Shown here: one piece after another, positions 5,923 through 6,071 of the stretch | Position numbering within the stretch: position 1 is the first letter of the stretch | How the letters are laid out: each line of letters begins with the position of its first letter | From: Deltaproteobacteria bacterium | GTDB lineage: Bacteria > Desulfobacterota > Desulfobaccia > Desulfobaccales > 0-14-0-80-60-11 | Assembly: GCA_016874945.1 (NCBI GenBank) | Contig: VGSO01000187.1 | Coordinates: forward strand, 1 to 6,071 | Reading direction: 5' to 3' | Length of the DNA stretch: 6,071 nt | Translations under genes and position numbers: made by a program | Notes under the pieces: generated by a model | What the model saw: the letters and a program-made list of their open reading frames with translations, nothing else | Databases searched by the model: none | What the model was told of the DNA's origin: nothing

Positions 5923-5964
5923 GCGGCCGGCTATCAGTAATCAAGTAATTATTGGCCAGTACCC

Positions 5965-5992
5965 GGCAGTTGGCGGTTAGCGGTTAGCGGTT
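5965..5992 (-). repeat. Heptamer array upstream of priA, inverted relative of the 1884-1932 family
   Basis: On the plus strand the units are GGCAGTT, GGCGGTT, AGCGGTT and AGCGGTT. On the minus strand they read as GCTAACC and GCCAACT types, the family seen at 1884-1932. The array lies 55 bp upstream of the priA start, within its likely leader region. Confidence 0.7.
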
Positions 5993-6023
5993 AGCAAAAA
6001 TATTTTCGATTATTGCCTTTGCT

Positions 6024-6053
6024 CCGAAAAAGCTCAAGGCTTAGATTTTTCGG
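6024..6053. terminator. Hairpin with A/T-rich arms upstream of priA
   Basis: CCGAAAAA (6024-6031) and TTTTTCGG (6046-6053) form an 8-bp stem with a 14-nt loop. The T-run is inside the stem rather than after it. It may end transcription of a gene to the right of the window or on the plus strand; support is structural only. Confidence 0.35.
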
Positions 6054-6071
6054 CGCTCAGAGGTGACCAAA

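Overview
The window is GC-rich bacterial chromosomal DNA with five protein genes separated by AT-richer, repeat-laden intergenic DNA. The gene set, the high GC, a probable selenocysteine UGA gene and the many heptanucleotide repeats fit an anaerobic delta-proteobacterium (Desulfobacterota, something like Desulfobacca/Syntrophobacterales). This placement is inference from gene style, because no rRNA or other marker is present.

Layout. 1-279: non-coding leader. 280-762 (+): universal stress protein of the ATP-binding type. 763-877: convergent intergenic region with a strong hairpin. 878-1744 (-): protein of unknown function built from two diverged copies of one domain. 1745-2050: divergent intergenic region with several families of 7-bp repeats. 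2051-2626 (+): thioredoxin-fold protein whose active site reads U-L-G-C, with an in-frame UGA as the first redox residue and a SECIS-like hairpin just after it. 2627-2867: intergenic hairpins and repeats. 2868-3395 (+): MacroD-type macrodomain protein, flanked by a ~93-bp direct repeat. 3396-3666: the second repeat copy, interrupted by a 132-bp MITE-like element. 3667-5910 (-): PriA replication-restart helicase. 5911-6071: PriA upstream region with an inverted heptamer array and a hairpin.

The genes do not form an operon. Orientation changes or repeat-filled gaps separate them, so each is probably its own transcription unit. A loose theme is stress and maintenance (stress protein, thiol/selenol redox, ADP-ribose processing, fork restart), but nothing shows that they act together.

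The most valuable observation is the selenoprotein. A conventional gene caller starts it at TTG 2168 and loses 39 N-terminal residues, including the catalytic centre. The second is the repeat ecology: five heptamer families, a duplicated intergenic segment, and a small TIR element whose empty target site survives in the same window.
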